Assembly: GCF_012044895.1 (NCBI RefSeq)
Contig: NZ_CP050695.1
Location: forward strand, 186,001-250,000
DNA from: Aquisalimonas sp. 2447
GTDB taxonomy: Bacteria; Pseudomonadota; Gammaproteobacteria; Nitrococcales; Aquisalimonadaceae
Length of the DNA stretch: 64,000 bases
Direction: 5' to 3'
Made by a program: the position numbers and the translations under genes. Below the pieces are notes generated by a model. That model worked only from the letters and a program-made list of their open reading frames with translations, was not told where the DNA came from and made no database searches. Below are positions 17,874 to 26,913 of this stretch, piece by piece (within the stretch, counting starts at the first letter, position 1; the number at the start of each line of letters is the position of its first letter).

Positions 17874-18167
17874 TTACTTGTGCGGAACATTGCGCAGCAG
17901 TCGAGCGCTGTGCATGACGCTGATCACGTCGATGCGATCCGGCAAGCTGCGGTAGATGATCCAGTACGGCGGCTCGATTACCTCGCGCACGTCCGGGAGT
18001 CTGAACTCGGGAACCATCCGCCCGGCCAAGGGGAAATCCGGGATTTGCTCAGCGCGTTTCAGGATCCTGTCGAGCAGCGCTACGGCGTTCTCCGGCGAGT
18101 CTTCGGCCACGTATTCACCGATCGCGCGCAGATCCGCCCGCGCGTGCGGGAGCCAGCGCAGCTTCAT
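17874..18167 (-). CDS. RelE/ParE-family toxin (second module)
   Basis: The 97-residue product shows the ParE pattern: LRWLPHARADLRAIGEYVAEDSPENAVALLDRILKRAEQIPDFPLAGRMVPEFRLPDVREVIEPPYWIIYR, then IDVISVMHSARLL. Its ATG overlaps the antitoxin stop by four bases. It differs in sequence from the toxin at 13368, so the two modules are independent acquisitions. Confidence 0.88.
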   Translation of the reverse strand: MKLRWLPHARADLRAIGEYVAEDSPENAVALLDRILKRAEQIPDFPLAGRMVPEFRLPDVREVIEPPYWIIYRSLPDRIDVISVMHSARLLRNVPHK

Positions 18168-18373
18168 TCGCCGGGTAGATCCAGCTCGGCACGCACCGTG
18201 GCGGTATCAACCCCTTCGTTCGCGTCGCTCTCCGTCAGCCCGATCTCGATGGCACGGCGCACGGCCATGCGGTAGACCACATCGTCCCAGCTGGCGTTAT
18301 CCGGCAACTGGTCGATCAGCTCGTGGGCGGCCTGTTTGACGTCCTGGGCATTCGCATTCATGGCTTTCAGCAT
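18164..18373 (-). CDS. Antitoxin partner of the second ParE-like toxin
   Basis: The short acidic protein (69 residues from ATG 18373, or 65 from ATG 18361) has a helical N-terminal part (QDVKQAAHELIDQLPDNASWDDVVYRMAVRRAIEIGL) similar to small antitoxins encoded before ParE-like toxins. An acidic tail ends in LDLPGE. Neither start has a clear ribosome-binding site. The ATGA overlap with the toxin gene supports the pairing. Confidence 0.75.
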   Translation of the reverse strand: MLKAMNANAQDVKQAAHELIDQLPDNASWDDVVYRMAVRRAIEIGLTESDANEGVDTATVRAELDLPGE

Positions 18374-18512
18374 AGCAATGATCTCGTCATGAGAGTGAGC
18401 CCTCGATCAGCGCCACGGAGCGTATGACCTCCATGAACGCGGGGCGATGTGCGGAAAGCACGCGCCTCTCCCGCGCGTTGGCCCAATAAAGGTGACTGTT
18501 GGCGCACTCGGG

Positions 18513-19193
18513 TCAGGCGGCGTCCAGGGCGCGCTCCACGGCCGCCACTTCCCGCTCGGCATCCTCCGGGGTCAGCCAGGTGTCGGGGCGGATGCCGTTG
18601 AAGTAGGCGTTGGCGACTACCTTGATGAGCCAGAAACCGTTGGGAAGATCATCGATAGAACTGCCGTAGGGTTTGTAGACACGTCTGACGCCGGGAAACT
18701 CTGGAAAGTAGTGCAAGATTGGAGGCTCACTTCCGCCACGCTCAAGCCGCTCTCGCAGTGTTTGCACCTCACTGATCGCCGCCTGTTCATTCTGGTCGAG
18801 AGGTCTTGGAGCGTCGTTCAACAGCCGGGTGAGCGCATCCGCGCACCGGATAGCGTAGGGGTGGTATGCGGGCTTAAGTAGTAGTCGGCCCTCTCGGGTG
18901 AGATAGACCAGTCGAACCATGGGCACGTCGACCTCCTCGTGCACCCGATCCCGGGAGCTGGCCGTCCAGTTGATCCAGCCTTCCACGCGGACGTTAAGCA
19001 GTGTCCCAAGCCAGCCTTTCTCAACCGGCAGCGCCAGGTCATGGTTCTCAGCACGCTCCTTGAGCCAATGCAGCTGCGCCACCATCCGTCCTTCCGGGGT
19101 GCTGTCCACCTTCTCGAACGGCTTGAGCACCGTATCCAGCAGAATGTCGCAGTTCTCGATGATGTCCAGGCGTTGTTCTTCGGTGTTAGGCAT
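18513..19193 (-). CDS. Hypothetical protein, possible immunity protein for the adjacent toxin-like relic
   Basis: The 226-residue protein is not recognised. It is acidic and Trp-rich (ENCDILLDTVLKPFEKVD, WLGTLLNVRVEGWINWTASSRD, YGSSIDDLPNGFWLIKVVANAYFNGIRP) and has no signal peptide or membrane span. It starts 11 bases after the stop of the broken frame at 19205-19666. A small orphan protein directly behind the 3' end of a toxin-like tail is the usual layout of an immunity gene, but this is inference from position only. Confidence 0.55.
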   Translation of the reverse strand: MPNTEEQRLDIIENCDILLDTVLKPFEKVDSTPEGRMVAQLHWLKERAENHDLALPVEKGWLGTLLNVRVEGWINWTASSRDRVHEEVDVPMVRLVYLTREGRLLLKPAYHPYAIRCADALTRLLNDAPRPLDQNEQAAISEVQTLRERLERGGSEPPILHYFPEFPGVRRVYKPYGSSIDDLPNGFWLIKVVANAYFNGIRPDTWLTPEDAEREVAAVERALDAA

Positions 19194-19204
19194 GGTGACT
19201 TCCG

Positions 19205-19666
19205 TCAGGGTTTGAGTACCTTAAGCGTACTTTGGTCGATGGTGACCTGCGTGCCACCGCCGGGCATGGTCTTGCGCATGAGGTCCGTCGCATAGCTGCT
19301 GTCGGGGTCGTGGTACTGGAGCAGTTCGGTGGCCGGGCCGATGTCCGCCTTGACCGCATCCGTGGGCTGGGTGACCTCCAGGATGTCGATCTGATCGGCG
19401 CGGTTGAAGCATGGGAGCGCCAGGTGGTTCTTGACTCCCTCCCTATCCCAGTGCCCATCGCGGTGGAAACGCTCCTGGACGTCCCGGAAACCCGCCTCGT
19501 CGAGCAGGTAGGCGGAGTTGCCCAGGTCCCGATCCCGGCCGTCTCACTCGACCCCGGGCCCGCGAATGGTTGCTGGTGCTCGAGGATGACGGTTCGATCC
19601 ACCAACACCGCGCCTTGCCCGGGGTCGGGGTTGTACGTAGCCCTTACCCTTGTGGCGGCATGCTAT
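19205..19666 (-). pseudogene. Truncated, frameshifted relic with polymorphic-toxin-like C-terminus
   Basis: Minus-strand coding sequence without a start begins next to the gorA promoter: ATYNPDPGQGAVLVDRTVILEHQQPF, open from about 19666. It changes frame near 19540 and continues as DRDLGNSAYLLDEAGFRDVQERFHRDGHWDREGVKNH, then ADQIDILEVTQPTDAVKADI, to a TGA at 19205-19207. The YNP...G pattern recalls the boundary before toxin domains in RHS-like proteins, but no toxin family is recognised. The upstream bulk of any such gene is missing, so this is a 3' fragment with at least one frameshift. Confidence 0.45.
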
Positions 19667-19705
19667 CGTTGCAGCGTTTCGGCACACGGCTGAGGACGTT
19701 AACGT

Positions 19706-21055
19706 ATGAGTACGCATTTCGATTGCATCGCCATCGGCGGTGGCAGCGGCGGCCTTGCGGCGGCACGCCGCGCCGCATCCCATGGGGCCAGCGCGGCGGT
19801 GGTGGAGAAGTCGTTGCTGGGCGGCACCTGCGTGAATGTGGGCTGCGTACCCAAGAAGGTGATGTGGAACGCCGCCCACACCCTGGAGGCGGTGCACCGG
19901 GCTCAGGATTTTGGCCTGGACGTTGCCTATCGCGGTCTTGACTGGGGCGCTCTGGTCGGTCGTCGTGCCGCCTACATCGAACGCCTCAACGGCATCTACG
20001 CCCGCAACCTGGACAAGGACGGCGTCACCCACATCCAGGGGCATGCCAGGTTCTTGGATGCGAACACCATCGAGGTGGACGGCGAGCGTTACACAGCCGA
20101 CCACTTCATCATCGCCACCGGTGGCCAGCCGGTGGTTCCCGATGTCCCCGGCGCGGAACTGGGCATCGACTCCGACGGCTTCTTCGCGCTGCGCGAGCAG
20201 CCGCGTCGAGCCGCCGTGGTGGGCGCCGGTTACATCGCGGTGGAACTGGCCGGGGTGCTGGCCGGCCTGGGCACGGAGACCAGCCTGCTGGTACGTCGTC
20301 ACGGGCCCCTGCGGGATTTCGACCAACTTATCCAGGAGGGGCTGCAGGAAGCGCTGCCCCAGCACGGTGTCGACCTGATGACCCACTGCACGCCCTCCAG
20401 GGTCGAGCGGGCGCCGGACGGCACGCTGACCCTGACCGCGGAAGATGGCCGCACCATCGAGGGTCTGGAGACGGTGATCTGGGCCGTGGGGCGCCGTGCG
20501 AACATTGACGGCCTGGGCCTGGACGCGGCGGGTGTTGCAACGGACCAGGCCGGCCAGGTGCCGGTGAACGAGTGGCAGGAGACCAACGTTCCCGGCATCT
20601 ATTCCCTGGGCGATGTCACCGGCCGCATCCCGCTCACCCCGGTGGCCATCGCCACCGGCCGTCGTCTGGGTGACCGGCTTTTCGGTGGTCAGAAGGACCG
20701 CCGCATGGATTTCGAGAACGTGCCCACTGTGGTGTTCAGCCATCCTCCCATCGGCACCGTCGGCCTCACCGAGGCCGAGGCGCGGGAGCAGTACGGCGAT
20801 GCCGTGACTTGCTTCAGCACGACCTTCGTGGCCATGGACTACGCCCTGTCGGACCACAAGCCCCGCACCCGCATGAAGTTAGTCACCGTCGGCGAGAAGC
20901 AGCGTGTCGTCGGCTGTCATATTCTTGGGACAGGGGCGGACGAAATGCTCCAGGGCTTCGCGGTGGCGGTGAAAATGGGTGCGGCTAAACGCGATTTCGA
21001 CGAAACCGTCGCCATCCATCCGACCAGTGCGGAAGAGATGGTAACGATGACCTGA
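19706..21055 (+). CDS. gorA: Glutathione-disulfide reductase
   Basis: The 449-residue flavoprotein reduces oxidised glutathione with NADPH. It shows the FAD motif [14 protein letters not shown], the redox disulfide [13 protein letters not shown] near residue 45, and the NADPH-binding [13 protein letters not shown] followed by [13 protein letters not shown] (Arg pair for NADPH rather than NADH). FAD site 2 is SLGDVTG, and the catalytic HPTSAEE is at the C-terminus. It stands alone, with GAGGA nine bases before the ATG. Confidence 0.96.
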   Translation: MSTHFDCIAIGGGSGGLAAARRAASHGASAAVVEKSLLGGTCVNVGCVPKKVMWNAAHTLEAVHRAQDFGLDVAYRGLDWGALVGRRAAYIERLNGIYARNLDKDGVTHIQGHARFLDANTIEVDGERYTADHFIIATGGQPVVPDVPGAELGIDSDGFFALREQPRRAAVVGAGYIAVELAGVLAGLGTETSLLVRRHGPLRDFDQLIQEGLQEALPQHGVDLMTHCTPSRVERAPDGTLTLTAEDGRTIEGLETVIWAVGRRANIDGLGLDAAGVATDQAGQVPVNEWQETNVPGIYSLGDVTGRIPLTPVAIATGRRLGDRLFGGQKDRRMDFENVPTVVFSHPPIGTVGLTEAEAREQYGDAVTCFSTTFVAMDYALSDHKPRTRMKLVTVGEKQRVVGCHILGTGADEMLQGFAVAVKMGAAKRDFDETVAIHPTSAEEMVTMT

Positions 21056-21064
21056 CAATGCGAT

Positions 21065-21295
21065 CCGATTTTGCCCGGGCCGAGGCGGTTCTGACTGCGG
21101 CGACTAGCGCAGCCCCGGAACGCAGGCTGCCCGGCCCCGAAGGGGTGGCCGCATGGATGCGGCCACCGGCGCTCAGCGCATGGATGCGCTGTAAGCCGGC
21201 CAGGCCGGAGTGGAGGGAGCTTTTCTTCGGCAGAAGAAAAGTTAGGCGGAGCTCCGGAGCCGCAGTCAGAACCGCCTCGGCCCGGGCAAAATCGG
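21065..21295. mobile_element. 231-bp MITE-like element with perfect 37-bp inverted ends
   Basis: Arms 21065-21101 and 21259-21295 are exact reverse complements over 37 bp (outer end CCGATTTTGCCCGGGCCGAG). The 157-bp middle is packed with hairpins: GTGGCCGCAT-GG-ATGCGGCCAC (21145-21166), CAGCGCAT-GG-ATGCGCTG (21174-21191) and CTTTTCTTC-GGCA-GAAGAAAAG (about 21220-21241). There is no transposase gene and no clear target duplication. It fills the gap between gorA and the carbonic anhydrase gene, ending 27 bases before the latter's ATG. Confidence 0.75.
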
Positions 21296-21322
21296 GACAC
21301 CTATAGCAAGGAGACCGCACGC

Positions 21323-21853
21323 ATGATCCGCACCTTCGAAACCTATCGCCCGAAGGTTGCCGACAGCGCCTGGGTGGATGCCACGGCCCTGGTGATCGGT
21401 GAAGTCGAACTGGGCGAAGATGCCTCCGTCTGGCCCATGACCGTGGTTCGCGGTGACGTGAACTGGATCCGCGTTGGCCCCCGCACCAACATCCAGGACG
21501 GCTCCGTGGTGCACGTGGCCCATGCCGGCGGCATGAACCCCACCGGGTATCCCACCGTCATCGGCGCCGACGTCACCGTCGGCCACAAGGCCATCGTCCA
21601 CGCCTGCACCATCGAGGATGCCTGCCTCATCGGCATGGGCGCGACCATCATGGATGGTGCCGTGCTGGGTGCCGAGAGCATGCTGGGCGCGGGCGCCCTG
21701 GTGCCACCCGGCAAGGAGCTGCCCGGGGGGTATCTGTACGTGGGCAGCCCCGCCAAGGCCGTGCGAGAACTCACCGAAGACGAGCGGGACTTCCTGCGGT
21801 ACTCCGCCGCGCATTACGTCAAGGTGAAGGATCGGCATCGCGGCGCCGTCTGA
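21323..21853 (+). CDS. Gamma-class carbonic anhydrase family protein
   Basis: The 176-residue protein has the left-handed beta-helix of gamma carbonic anhydrase/YrdA proteins: hexapeptide repeats from VIGEVELGEDASVW on. The metal-binding histidines lie in VVHVAHAGG and VGHKAIVHAC, and GSPAKAVRELT follows before a C-terminal helix. The family interconverts carbon dioxide and bicarbonate, though many YrdA-like members show no measurable activity. AAGGAG lies upstream of ATG 21323. Confidence 0.92.
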   Translation: MIRTFETYRPKVADSAWVDATALVIGEVELGEDASVWPMTVVRGDVNWIRVGPRTNIQDGSVVHVAHAGGMNPTGYPTVIGADVTVGHKAIVHACTIEDACLIGMGATIMDGAVLGAESMLGAGALVPPGKELPGGYLYVGSPAKAVRELTEDERDFLRYSAAHYVKVKDRHRGAV

Positions 21854-21872
21854 GGGCGCGTTCGGCGCCGCG

Positions 21873-22031
21873 TCAACGTTTGCTGCCGAAGATCAGACTC
21901 GCCAGGAACAGAATGATGAACAGAACGAAAAGGACCTGAGCGATCCAGGCGGCCGTTCCGGCGATGCCCGAGAAGCCAAGGGCCGCGGCCACGATGGCGA
22001 CCACGAGAAACAGCAGGGTCCAGGACAGCAT
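21873..22031 (-). CDS. DUF1328 small membrane protein
   Basis: The 52-residue protein, [20 protein letters not shown]...SLIFGSKR, consists of two transmembrane helices joined by SGIAGTAAW, the signature of the DUF1328/YtjA family. GGGAGA lies five bases before the ATG. Family members are often induced by stress, but no function is proven. It is convergent with the carbonic anhydrase gene, 19 bases away. Confidence 0.9.
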   Translation of the reverse strand: MLSWTLLFLVVAIVAAALGFSGIAGTAAWIAQVLFVLFIILFLASLIFGSKR

Positions 22032-22170
22032 GGGTGTCTCCCTGACATTGGCCGACTGCCAGCCCCGGGGCAGTCGGTGGCTTGGTTGCTGATACCATAA
22101 ACCCGCTTGCGCCGGGGTGAAAGCGGGACGCACCAGGCGGTGGCGTCCGCAACGAGCAGAAGGGGGAGCT

Positions 22171-23217
22171 TTGGCACGAGCGGCACTGGAGATCGCGGGC
22201 AACACCGTTGCGCCGGGAGCACGCGACACCGTGGAGCTGCCCGCGGGCCAGCTCTACACCCATACCCCCGTCAACATTCCCGTGCAGGTCATTCACGGGC
22301 GCCGGTCAGGGCCCTGCCTGGTGGTGACGGCGGGGGTCCACGGCGACGAGATCAACGGCGCCGAAATCATCCGGCGCCTGCTCCGTCAGCAGATGCTCAA
22401 CCGCCTCGCCGGGACCCTGATCGCCGTGCCGGTGGTGAACGTGCTCGGGTTTATCGGTCGTTCGCGCTACCTGCCGGATCGGCGGGATCTGAATCGGAGT
22501 TTTCCCGGCAGCGAATCGGGGTCCATGGCCTCGCGGCTGGCCTATCTGGTGCGCACCGAGGTGATCGCACGGGCAACCCATGCCATCGATCTGCACACTG
22601 CGGCCATTCACCGGGACAATCTGCCGCAGATCCGGGCGGACCTGAGCGATGCCGGGGATGACGCCCTGGCGCGGGCGTTCGGTTTGCCGGTGGTGCTGGA
22701 TTCCCCGCTGATCGAGGGCAGCCTGCGCAGCGCCGCACGCGAGGAAGGGGTGCCGGTCATCACCTACGAGGGCGGCGAGGCGCTGCGCTTCAATGAGCAG
22801 GCGATCCGCGCGGGGGTCAAGGGTGTGATCCGGGTGATGCGCCATCTCGGTATGCTGGCGCCGACGCGGCGTGGCCGCCCGACGCCGGAGCCGCACTATA
22901 TTGCCAACTCCAGCAGCTGGATGCGGGCGGGCCAGGACGGACTGTTCCGCGCGGCCGTCGCGCTGGGGGACCGCGTGCGCGCGGGCCAGCCGCTGGGCTG
23001 GATTTCGGATCCCTTCGGTGGTGCGGAGATCGCGGTGGAGGCGGCCTTCTCCGGTCTGGTGATCGGGCGGGCGAACATGCCGCTGGTCCACGAGGGCGAA
23101 GCGCTGTTCCACGTGGCCCGGTTCGATCAGGTGGGTCGGGTGCACCGGGAGATGGAGCGGTTCAGCGAGTCGCTGGAGAGCGGCGAGGAGTGGGAGGAGG
23201 AGCCGCCGATCGTCTAG
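22171..23217 (+). CDS. Succinylglutamate desuccinylase/aspartoacylase-family zinc hydrolase
   Basis: This is an M14-like deacylase. The zinc ligands are visible in [11 protein letters not shown] (His, Glu) and [12 protein letters not shown] (His). The catalytic Glu is likely in [12 protein letters not shown], and the C-terminal barrel-like part begins near [13 protein letters not shown]. The purine-rich AGAAGGGGGAG directly before TTG 22171 suggests a TTG start (348 residues); an upstream GTG at 22117 would add 18 residues but has no ribosome-binding site. Substrate is not evident. Related genes are often neighbours of rimK, which is absent here. Confidence 0.85.
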   Translation: MARAALEIAGNTVAPGARDTVELPAGQLYTHTPVNIPVQVIHGRRSGPCLVVTAGVHGDEINGAEIIRRLLRQQMLNRLAGTLIAVPVVNVLGFIGRSRYLPDRRDLNRSFPGSESGSMASRLAYLVRTEVIARATHAIDLHTAAIHRDNLPQIRADLSDAGDDALARAFGLPVVLDSPLIEGSLRSAAREEGVPVITYEGGEALRFNEQAIRAGVKGVIRVMRHLGMLAPTRRGRPTPEPHYIANSSSWMRAGQDGLFRAAVALGDRVRAGQPLGWISDPFGGAEIAVEAAFSGLVIGRANMPLVHEGEALFHVARFDQVGRVHREMERFSESLESGEEWEEEPPIV

Positions 23218-23259
23218 TGGTGAACTCCGAACGCCACCCCGCCTTGATGCACGCGAAGC

Positions 23260-24300
23260 TTATCGCCGGTACATCCATAATCCCCCGCCGGCGATGAGCA
23301 TCAGCGGTCCGCCGATGACCAGCAGGTACCACTCCAGGGGCTGACCGGTACGCAGGCGGTAGGCGCTCCCGGCGGCGATCCACGGCTGCTCGCCATGGGT
23401 GAGGATCCATCCCACGGGAGCATCCAGTGACTCCTCCACGGCCAGAACCGGCAGCCAGTCGGCGTCGTGCTCGATGTCCCCGCGGTTGTTCAGCGGCGCA
23501 TGCCAGACACCGTCGTCACTGCCGGTGTAGAGCGTATCCGCGGTAATGGCCATGCTGAGGATGCGGCGGTCGCCGATGAGGCCGCTGACGTGTTGCCAGT
23601 CGTCGTCGGGGGTGGTCTGGCGGTAGAGCCCCTGGTCCGTACCGGCGAGCACGGTACCGTTGCGCAGCTGCTGGAAGCTCAGCACCTTCACTGCCTCCGG
23701 CAGTCCCGCGTTGTCCGCCGTCCAGGCCTCCTCCTCGCGGTCGTAGCGATGAACGCCGGCCTCGATGCTGCCGCTGCGCAGCAGGGTCTCGCCCTCGTGG
23801 CTGCTGCTGAGTACCCGGTAGACGATGGCGTCCTCGTCCGGGTGGCCCAGGAACTCCCAGCTGTCGGCCGTGTCCCGTGCCCGTTGCCAGACGCCGCCGT
23901 CACCGGCGGCGTAAAGGGTGTCGTCGTCCAGTGTGAGGTGGGCGATACGGCCCGAAGGGGCCTCGTCGCCTTCGGCTCCGGTCCAGGTGTCATCCTCCAG
24001 GCGCAGGACGCCGTCGGTGGTGCCGGCGTGTAGCTGGCCGTCGACACTCAGTAGCACAGTGCTGCGGGCATCCCCGGGGAGGTCAGGGTGGGGTTCCCAG
24101 CCATCGCCGGTGTGTCCCTGCACGTTGCCGTCCTGGGTCGCGAGTACCGGGCCATCCCGCCACCAGTTCATGGCGGTGACGTGCTGGCCGCGGGCCGGGT
24201 CGTCGGCTTGCCAGCGTGGCTCCATCGGATAGCGGGCAACGGCCAGAAGGGCCAGGGCGCCAGCGGCGATCATGATGGCTGCAAGGGGCTTGCGGTGCAT
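23260..24300 (-). CDS. Membrane-anchored beta-propeller (BNR/Ycf48-like) protein, function unknown
   Basis: The 346-residue product has an N-terminal membrane segment (KPLAAIMIAAGALALLAVARY) and a C-terminal one (WYLLVIGGPLMLIAGGGLWMY). Between them lie repeated blades such as LLSVDGQLHAGTTDGVLRL, LTLDDDTLYAAGDGGVWQR, NGTVLAGTDQGLYRQ and ITADTLYTGSDDGVWHA. This is the pattern of photosystem-assembly-like or exo-sialidase-type propellers. ATG 24300 has GGGA five bases upstream. The propeller is probably periplasmic and tethered at both ends. No partner gene is evident. Confidence 0.7.
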   Translation of the reverse strand: MHRKPLAAIMIAAGALALLAVARYPMEPRWQADDPARGQHVTAMNWWRDGPVLATQDGNVQGHTGDGWEPHPDLPGDARSTVLLSVDGQLHAGTTDGVLRLEDDTWTGAEGDEAPSGRIAHLTLDDDTLYAAGDGGVWQRARDTADSWEFLGHPDEDAIVYRVLSSSHEGETLLRSGSIEAGVHRYDREEEAWTADNAGLPEAVKVLSFQQLRNGTVLAGTDQGLYRQTTPDDDWQHVSGLIGDRRILSMAITADTLYTGSDDGVWHAPLNNRGDIEHDADWLPVLAVEESLDAPVGWILTHGEQPWIAAGSAYRLRTGQPLEWYLLVIGGPLMLIAGGGLWMYRR

Positions 24301-24390
24301 GGGAATCCCGTCCTCGTCTCGTGTGGTTCCCAGTATGCCACCCCTGGCCACCGTGTGATCCATGCCTCTTTAGTCAGCGCCTGAATGCGG

Positions 24391-24396
24391 TATGAT
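24391..24396 (+). promoter_or_regulatory. Candidate -10 box of the exported-protein/barrel operon
   Basis: TATGAT at 24391-24396 follows TTTAGT (24369) by 16 bases. If used, transcription starts near 24403. The ATG at 24392 would then be too early, and ATG 24413 would be the first usable start. Confidence 0.35.
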
Positions 24397-24412
24397 CGGA
24401 AATCGATTTGCC

Positions 24413-24772
24413 ATGGAGCTCAATGGTTTGGACGCAAGACTTCGTGTGACGTCGTGGCTTCTGCCCGTCACCTTTGCCGGTGTGTTGCTGGTGTCGGTGC
24501 CGCCAGTGCCGGTGCAGGCATCCGATGCCGCCGGCGGTCCGGCACTGGACGAAAAGGATTGTCGCACCCTGATGATGCTGTATCGCGCACTGCGCGACGA
24601 GGGCGTGGAGTCGGGTGACGCACCGGCCGTGGCAGTCGGCGACGCCATTCTGAACCGTCCGGGCTGTGGCGAGACACGTGGTGAACTGCAGGAAGTCCGA
24701 CGCGGCAGTGGAGTGAACCCCTGGGACGAGCGGGCACCCGGTGGTTTCGGCGCCAACGGGGCAGAGCAGTGA
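24413..24772 (+). CDS. Hypothetical exported protein
   Basis: From ATG 24413 the product has 119 residues, opening with a signal peptide (RLRVTSWLLPVTFAGVLLVSVPPVPVQA, likely cut after VQA). A small mature domain with two Cys (KDCRTLMMLYRALRDEG and LNRPGCGETRGEL) could form a disulfide in the periplasm. No family is recognised. Its TGA overlaps the GTG start of the next gene as GTGA, and that gene overlaps the barrel gene, so the three form one operon. Confidence 0.65.
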   Translation: MELNGLDARLRVTSWLLPVTFAGVLLVSVPPVPVQASDAAGGPALDEKDCRTLMMLYRALRDEGVESGDAPAVAVGDAILNRPGCGETRGELQEVRRGSGVNPWDERAPGGFGANGAEQ

Positions 24773-25221
24773 ACATTTTGCGGGCGATGGTGGTGGGGCT
24801 GCTGCTGGTGTGCATGACGGCGTCCGCCGGGCAGCGGGATTTCGAACCCATCGGTGAGCGCGACGAGGAGCTGCCGCACCTGCCGGCGGCGGAACGCCAG
24901 CAGGTGGAGGACTGGGTTCAGGAGGTGGTCCGTTCCTGGAACAGCCGCGGGCTGGCGGATTATCTGGCGCCCTCGTTCCCGGAGCGGCAGCGGCTGCTGA
25001 ATGCCCTCGAGGAACAGGTGCCCCCCGATGCGCGCCTGCGGCTGCTGGCCGTGGGACCCATGCGGATCGTGGACGAGGAACGGAGCGCACAGGCGATCAC
25101 CCGGACTGTTCGTGTCGCGGTGCGCCTTCAGGTGGAAGGCACCGGGGAAGACGGTAGCCTGCAGCGGCGCGAAGGGCGTCAGGATCTGATCATTCGATGG
25201 ATACGAGAACTGCCGCAATAG
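24769..25221 (+). CDS. Hypothetical exported protein
   Basis: The GTG start at 24769 overlaps the upstream stop. The 150-residue product has a signal peptide (MNILRAMVVGLLLVCMTASA) and a mature part rich in Glu and Arg, with the segment VEDWVQEVVRSWNSRGLADYLAPSFPERQRLLNALEE followed by beta-prone sequence. The layout recalls NTF2-like or SnoaL-like small domains, but this is not certain. The last 25 bp overlap the start of the outer-membrane barrel gene. Confidence 0.65.
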   Translation: MNILRAMVVGLLLVCMTASAGQRDFEPIGERDEELPHLPAAERQQVEDWVQEVVRSWNSRGLADYLAPSFPERQRLLNALEEQVPPDARLRLLAVGPMRIVDEERSAQAITRTVRVAVRLQVEGTGEDGSLQRREGRQDLIIRWIRELPQ

Positions 25222-26831
25222 GACTCGGACTGGCCATCGGTCTGATGACTCCGCCGCTGGCACACAGTGGCGAGTCGTCGGGGTGGAGTGTGCGCGGGGA
25301 TACGACGTCCCGCATCGAGTACTACGACATCAGCGGTGACCGCCGCCTCGGCAGTTACGCAGAAGATGGGCTACAGGCCTACCAGGAGCTCAACCTCGGC
25401 ATCCGCCACGACACCGGTGACGGGCAGCGCTGGGATCTTGACCTCTCCGGGGTTTTCAGCGGTTCCGAGTACAGAACGCTCGACGACGGTGCACACCTGG
25501 AGTACGTACGCCTGAGCTACGAGGGCGCCGATGGGCCGGCGCCGTATCGCCTGGATCTGGGTGACCAGCGTGCCCGCTTCAGCCGCCTCAGCCTTGATCA
25601 GGATCTCCGCGGGGTGCGGCTGGAAACGCAGCCGCGACTGGGCCAGACCAATCACTCCCTGGTGTGGATCTCGGGTGCCTATCGGCGGCACTGGTACGGG
25701 GATGACGAGACACTGGCGCCATCGCTGGTGGCACCGGAGGGGGACTTCCACGGGGCGTCCTGGCTGGTGGCCGACCCGGTGTTCGGTGATATCTCGCTGA
25801 ATCTGGCACACCATGACCAGACGGCGTTTACCGGCGCGGAGGACACGCATCTCGTGACCAGCCTGGCACTCTCCCGGGAGTTTCAGCTGCTTCATCAGCA
25901 CCTTGACGCCGAGGCAGAGTGGGCGCGCCTGGAGGGGGAGCAATGGTCCGGTGTGCACCAGGACCCTGAGCAATCAGTGCAGGACAGGGGGTGGCACGCC
26001 CAGGTCAGCGGTCGCGATGACATGTTGCCTCTGCCGGTGGACTACGCCGTGCGCTACGAGCGTTACGGTGAAGACTTTGAGCCTGTCGGTACGAAGGTGG
26101 TTGGAGATAGCCGCACGCTCGGTGCGTCCGCCGGTCTCAGCCTGAATGAGCGTGTCCGGTTGCAAGGGCGCTACAATCGCTATGTGGATCAGGCCGCCGG
26201 CCTCAACCCGGTGCGTGTCGACGAGCACGGCATGGAGTTGGCCATGCCCTTCGCCGTTGGGCCAGTGCTGTCGCGGCAGACCCTGGATGTCAGCCACCGT
26301 GAGCGCGCCGACCGCCAGGGGGGCATCGACCAGCTCACCCGCCGTGCCAGTTGGGATATGCGCCTGCCTCTCGCAGCCACGCATGAGGCCCAAGTGGAGC
26401 TTTTCTGGCTGGACCTGGATGACCGTGCCGCGGACACCCTGGACCGTCGTGAGCGCCGGTTGGGCCTGGCCCATGAAAGCCGCTTCCGCGTCGGCGAGCT
26501 GGATGTTACGGCCGCGCCCGGCGTGGCCTATCGCAGCCGGGACGGGCACCTGGAACAGCACACCCTGAGCCCCACGCTCTCGCTGGCCGCCGCTGGTGCC
26601 CTGCACGAACTTGGTGTCGCTCTCGGCTACCGCCGCCTGGACCGGCCCGGGCTGGTGGCGCCGGATGCCGAGGAGTATCACCTGGCCATGGACTGGCGTT
26701 ACCGGCGGGACCGCCACGTGCTCGGGGTGGAGTACGAACACCAACTCGCCGAGGCGCGGTCCGGCGAGGAACTTGATCTCTGGCGCGCAGGTCTGTTCTG
26801 GCGTTACGACTTCTCCCGCGACAGCCTCTGA
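25197..26831 (+). CDS. Outer-membrane beta-barrel protein
   Basis: The 544-residue product has a signal peptide (AAIGLGLAIGLMTPPLAHS). Long runs of alternating polar and aromatic residues, typical of outer-membrane strands, follow: TSRIEYYDI, YQELNLGIRHDT, LRLDLGDQRARFSR, VDYAVRYERYGEDFEP and the last strand LFWRYDFSRDSL. It resembles large, uncharacterised barrels that accompany exopolysaccharide or exported-protein clusters. It overlaps the upstream exported-protein gene by 25 bp. The two small periplasmic proteins encoded before it may be its partners. Confidence 0.7.
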   Translation: MDTRTAAIGLGLAIGLMTPPLAHSGESSGWSVRGDTTSRIEYYDISGDRRLGSYAEDGLQAYQELNLGIRHDTGDGQRWDLDLSGVFSGSEYRTLDDGAHLEYVRLSYEGADGPAPYRLDLGDQRARFSRLSLDQDLRGVRLETQPRLGQTNHSLVWISGAYRRHWYGDDETLAPSLVAPEGDFHGASWLVADPVFGDISLNLAHHDQTAFTGAEDTHLVTSLALSREFQLLHQHLDAEAEWARLEGEQWSGVHQDPEQSVQDRGWHAQVSGRDDMLPLPVDYAVRYERYGEDFEPVGTKVVGDSRTLGASAGLSLNERVRLQGRYNRYVDQAAGLNPVRVDEHGMELAMPFAVGPVLSRQTLDVSHRERADRQGGIDQLTRRASWDMRLPLAATHEAQVELFWLDLDDRAADTLDRRERRLGLAHESRFRVGELDVTAAPGVAYRSRDGHLEQHTLSPTLSLAAAGALHELGVALGYRRLDRPGLVAPDAEEYHLAMDWRYRRDRHVLGVEYEHQLAEARSGEELDLWRAGLFWRYDFSRDSL

Positions 26832-26913
26832 CCGCCGTACACTGTCTGGCGCGGTTGCCCCCTTCGCGCGCCCGGACTACAGTGCGCGAACACAACGCTT
26901 GAGGGTTCGCTCA

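Noticed and set aside
19591-19606. tRNA-like T-loop sequence GGTTCGATCC
   Set aside because: There is no acceptor stem, anticodon arm or D arm around it. It is within the toxin-like relic, where it encodes VDRT on the minus strand.
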